This document shows, in pieces, positions 12,728 through 14,002 of a stretch of 14,002 bases of DNA (its first letter is position 1; the number at the start of each line of letters is the position of its first letter). The position numbers were made by a program, and so were the translations under genes. The notes under the pieces are model-generated. The model saw only the letters and a program-made list of their open reading frames with translations. It made no database searches and was not told where the DNA came from. The stretch comes from an uncultured Oscillospiraceae bacterium. GTDB lineage: Bacteria; Bacillota; Clostridia; Oscillospirales; Acutalibacteraceae. The stretch spans positions 1 through 14,002 of the forward strand of contig CAUFXR010000073.1 of NCBI GenBank assembly GCA_959596515.1. Reading direction: 5' to 3'.

Positions 12728-13900
12728 ATGAAAATAAAATCCCTGTGGATTCCTTTCGTGATTTTCTTTGCAGCCGCTGTTCCCCTGCGAGTGTACCAGG
12801 TGGCCTATCTGATTAACCCGGCCACTGGCTTTTTTGAAAGCGGCGAATCACTTTATCAGATCTTCTTAGGGGTTTTGGCGCTGTTTGTCCTTATTATCAT
12901 GATTATGACGGCCCGCTGTAAAAATTCCTTGGAGTTTCAGTTCCGCCGAAATATTTTTTCCGGTATTTTCGCTTTGGTTGTCGCGGCGGCGATGGCGGCG
13001 GACTCCGGCGTGAATCTGCTGATCTATGTGCTGGATCACGGTACCATCCGTTATTTGATTTTGTCCATTTGCGGCGTGTTGGGAATGATCGCTTTTCTGG
13101 TTGCGGGGATCTCCCATATCACTGGCAGAAACACCTTTCGTAAGGCACCCGTGTTGGCCCTGCTGCTTCCTTTGTGGGTATGCGTCAGAGCGGTGGTGTT
13201 GACCTTTATCGAGTATACCAATGTAACAACCATCAGCAGCAACATGCTCAGTGTGCTGTCGGTACTGGGAATGCTTATGTTTTTGTTTTCTCTTTCCAAA
13301 TTTTTTACCGGTATCGAAACATCGAAAACCGCAAAACGTACAGTAATGTTAGGCTTTTTAATGGTGCTATTTACCTCGGTGGCGTGTGTGCCCCAAGCGG
13401 TAGACGCGGCGCAAAACGGTTTTGTTTTGACGGAAAACTGGACATTTTTAGCGGATTTGGCATTGGTGCTCTATAGTTTGGGACTTCTTATTCAGATCAG
13501 CGCCCAGCTGAGCCGGCCCCAGGCTTTCGTTCCTGCTGAGGAAGGGAAAAAAGAGATAGGTAGTCCGGAAGTTCCTCCGACCCCCCAGGCGACCTATTTC
13601 AGCAGCATCATCGCGGAGCGGAACGCCGCCAAAAACCGGGTTTCGTCTTTTGAGGATTCTTTCGAAAAGAAAGAGTCGGAACCAGTTACAACTGTACGGG
13701 ATGAGCCGTTGGAAACAGCGGCGCCTGCGGCGCATTTGGTCTCTAAGCCGGATGTGGTTGAGAAAAGGCACGAGCCCGCGCGTTGGGATCAAGAATCCTC
13801 ACAGTTTGCTTCCAAGCCGGCTATGTCCAAAAATCCCGATGAGATCGATATGGATTATATCAACCAGCTGATCGAAGAAATCAGCGAAAAAAAGAGTTAA
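12728..13900 (+). CDS. Polytopic membrane protein with acidic cytoplasmic tail, unknown function
   Basis: A 390-residue protein with two parts. Residues 1-260 hold about eight hydrophobic helices (roughly 7-28, 43-61, 76-98, 108-129, 140-161, 168-190, 204-224, 239-258). Residues 265-390 are a hydrophilic, Pro/Glu/Lys-rich tail without obvious fold, ending in a predicted amphipathic helix DEIDMDYINQLIEEISEKKS. Cationic residues between helices 2 and 3 (ARCKNSLEFQFRR) support cytoplasmic loops. I recognise no family or catalytic motif; a scaffold, sensor or envelope protein are all possible. GGAGGA seven bases before ATG sets the start. It has its own promoter and looks separately expressed from citrate synthase. 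The conserved-looking C-terminal helix after a variable linker suggests a binding peptide for a partner, which is inference. Confidence 0.8.
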   Translation: MKIKSLWIPFVIFFAAAVPLRVYQVAYLINPATGFFESGESLYQIFLGVLALFVLIIMIMTARCKNSLEFQFRRNIFSGIFALVVAAAMAADSGVNLLIYVLDHGTIRYLILSICGVLGMIAFLVAGISHITGRNTFRKAPVLALLLPLWVCVRAVVLTFIEYTNVTTISSNMLSVLSVLGMLMFLFSLSKFFTGIETSKTAKRTVMLGFLMVLFTSVACVPQAVDAAQNGFVLTENWTFLADLALVLYSLGLLIQISAQLSRPQAFVPAEEGKKEIGSPEVPPTPQATYFSSIIAERNAAKNRVSSFEDSFEKKESEPVTTVRDEPLETAAPAAHLVSKPDVVEKRHEPARWDQESSQFASKPAMSKNPDEIDMDYINQLIEEISEKKS

Positions 13901-13903
13901 ATT

Positions 13904-13981
13904 ATGCGTGAAAATGTGCACAATATTGTTATGGAAAACCTTAGAATTCCCGGCAATGTGCGGATTTCCTCAATAGAATAG
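13904..13981 (+). CDS. Possible 25-residue ORF after the membrane protein gene
   Basis: An ATG three bases after the preceding stop opens a short frame, MRENVHNIVMENLRIPG..., ending at TAG. There is no convincing ribosome site beyond AAAAAGAG, though coupling to the upstream gene is possible. No family is recognised and it may be chance. The remaining bases to the window end show nothing else. Confidence 0.2.
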   Translation: MRENVHNIVMENLRIPGNVRISSIE

Positions 13982-14002
13982 TTAATTTTGTAACAAGCTC
14001 TT

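Overview
The window looks like chromosomal DNA from a spore-forming, anaerobic, Gram-positive bacterium of the Clostridia, possibly an Oscillospiraceae/Ruminococcaceae-like gut organism. The evidence is the strong GGAGG-type ribosome binding sites, AT-rich spacers between genes of moderate GC, a SpoIID sporulation protein, a WalR-like control site before a cell-wall hydrolase, and clostridial-style small regulators. This placement is an inference. There are no rRNA or tRNA genes, CRISPR arrays, insertion sequences or phage genes.

Left part (1-3230): the C-terminal part of a LacI-family sugar regulator, then fucU (L-fucose mutarotase) and a long-stem terminator. An AT-rich control region of about 300 bp follows, carrying periodic TGTNAY boxes that match the WalR (YycF) consensus. 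It precedes a secreted NlpC/P60 peptidoglycan hydrolase with four peptidoglycan-binding repeats and an unusual C-terminal membrane anchor.

Middle left (3231-6762): a possible 32-codon ORF with a full-length Shine-Dalgarno sequence, then a three-gene operon from one extended -10 promoter. The operon encodes a LacX-type aldose 1-epimerase, an XRE-cupin regulator and an AMP-forming acyl-CoA synthetase. The last two genes overlap by 8 bp, so the regulator and the synthetase probably work together.

Middle (6763-9500): an XRE regulator and a four-helix membrane protein overlap on the minus strand, transcribed from a near-perfect SigA promoter with two TGAAG-N4-CTTCA operators at its start point. 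Adenine deaminase (ade) is read divergently, and its promoter contains a half copy of the same operator.

Right part (9501-14002): a GC-rich stretch after ade with many interlocking complementary arms (a candidate structured RNA or complex terminator), then a stretch of about 100 bases with no G on the plus strand. Next come spoIID on the minus strand, whose last codons lie inside its own terminator hairpin, and a divergent citrate synthase. Last is an unrecognised multi-spanning membrane protein whose promoter lies inside the left arm of the hairpin that appears to terminate the citrate synthase transcript.

Most genes are ordinary metabolic or housekeeping functions. The parts most worth a second look are the compact control regions (7603-7772, 9541-9700, 12628-12714, 1396-1432) and the regulator-ligase pair. 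I did not find a clear new defence or mobile system.
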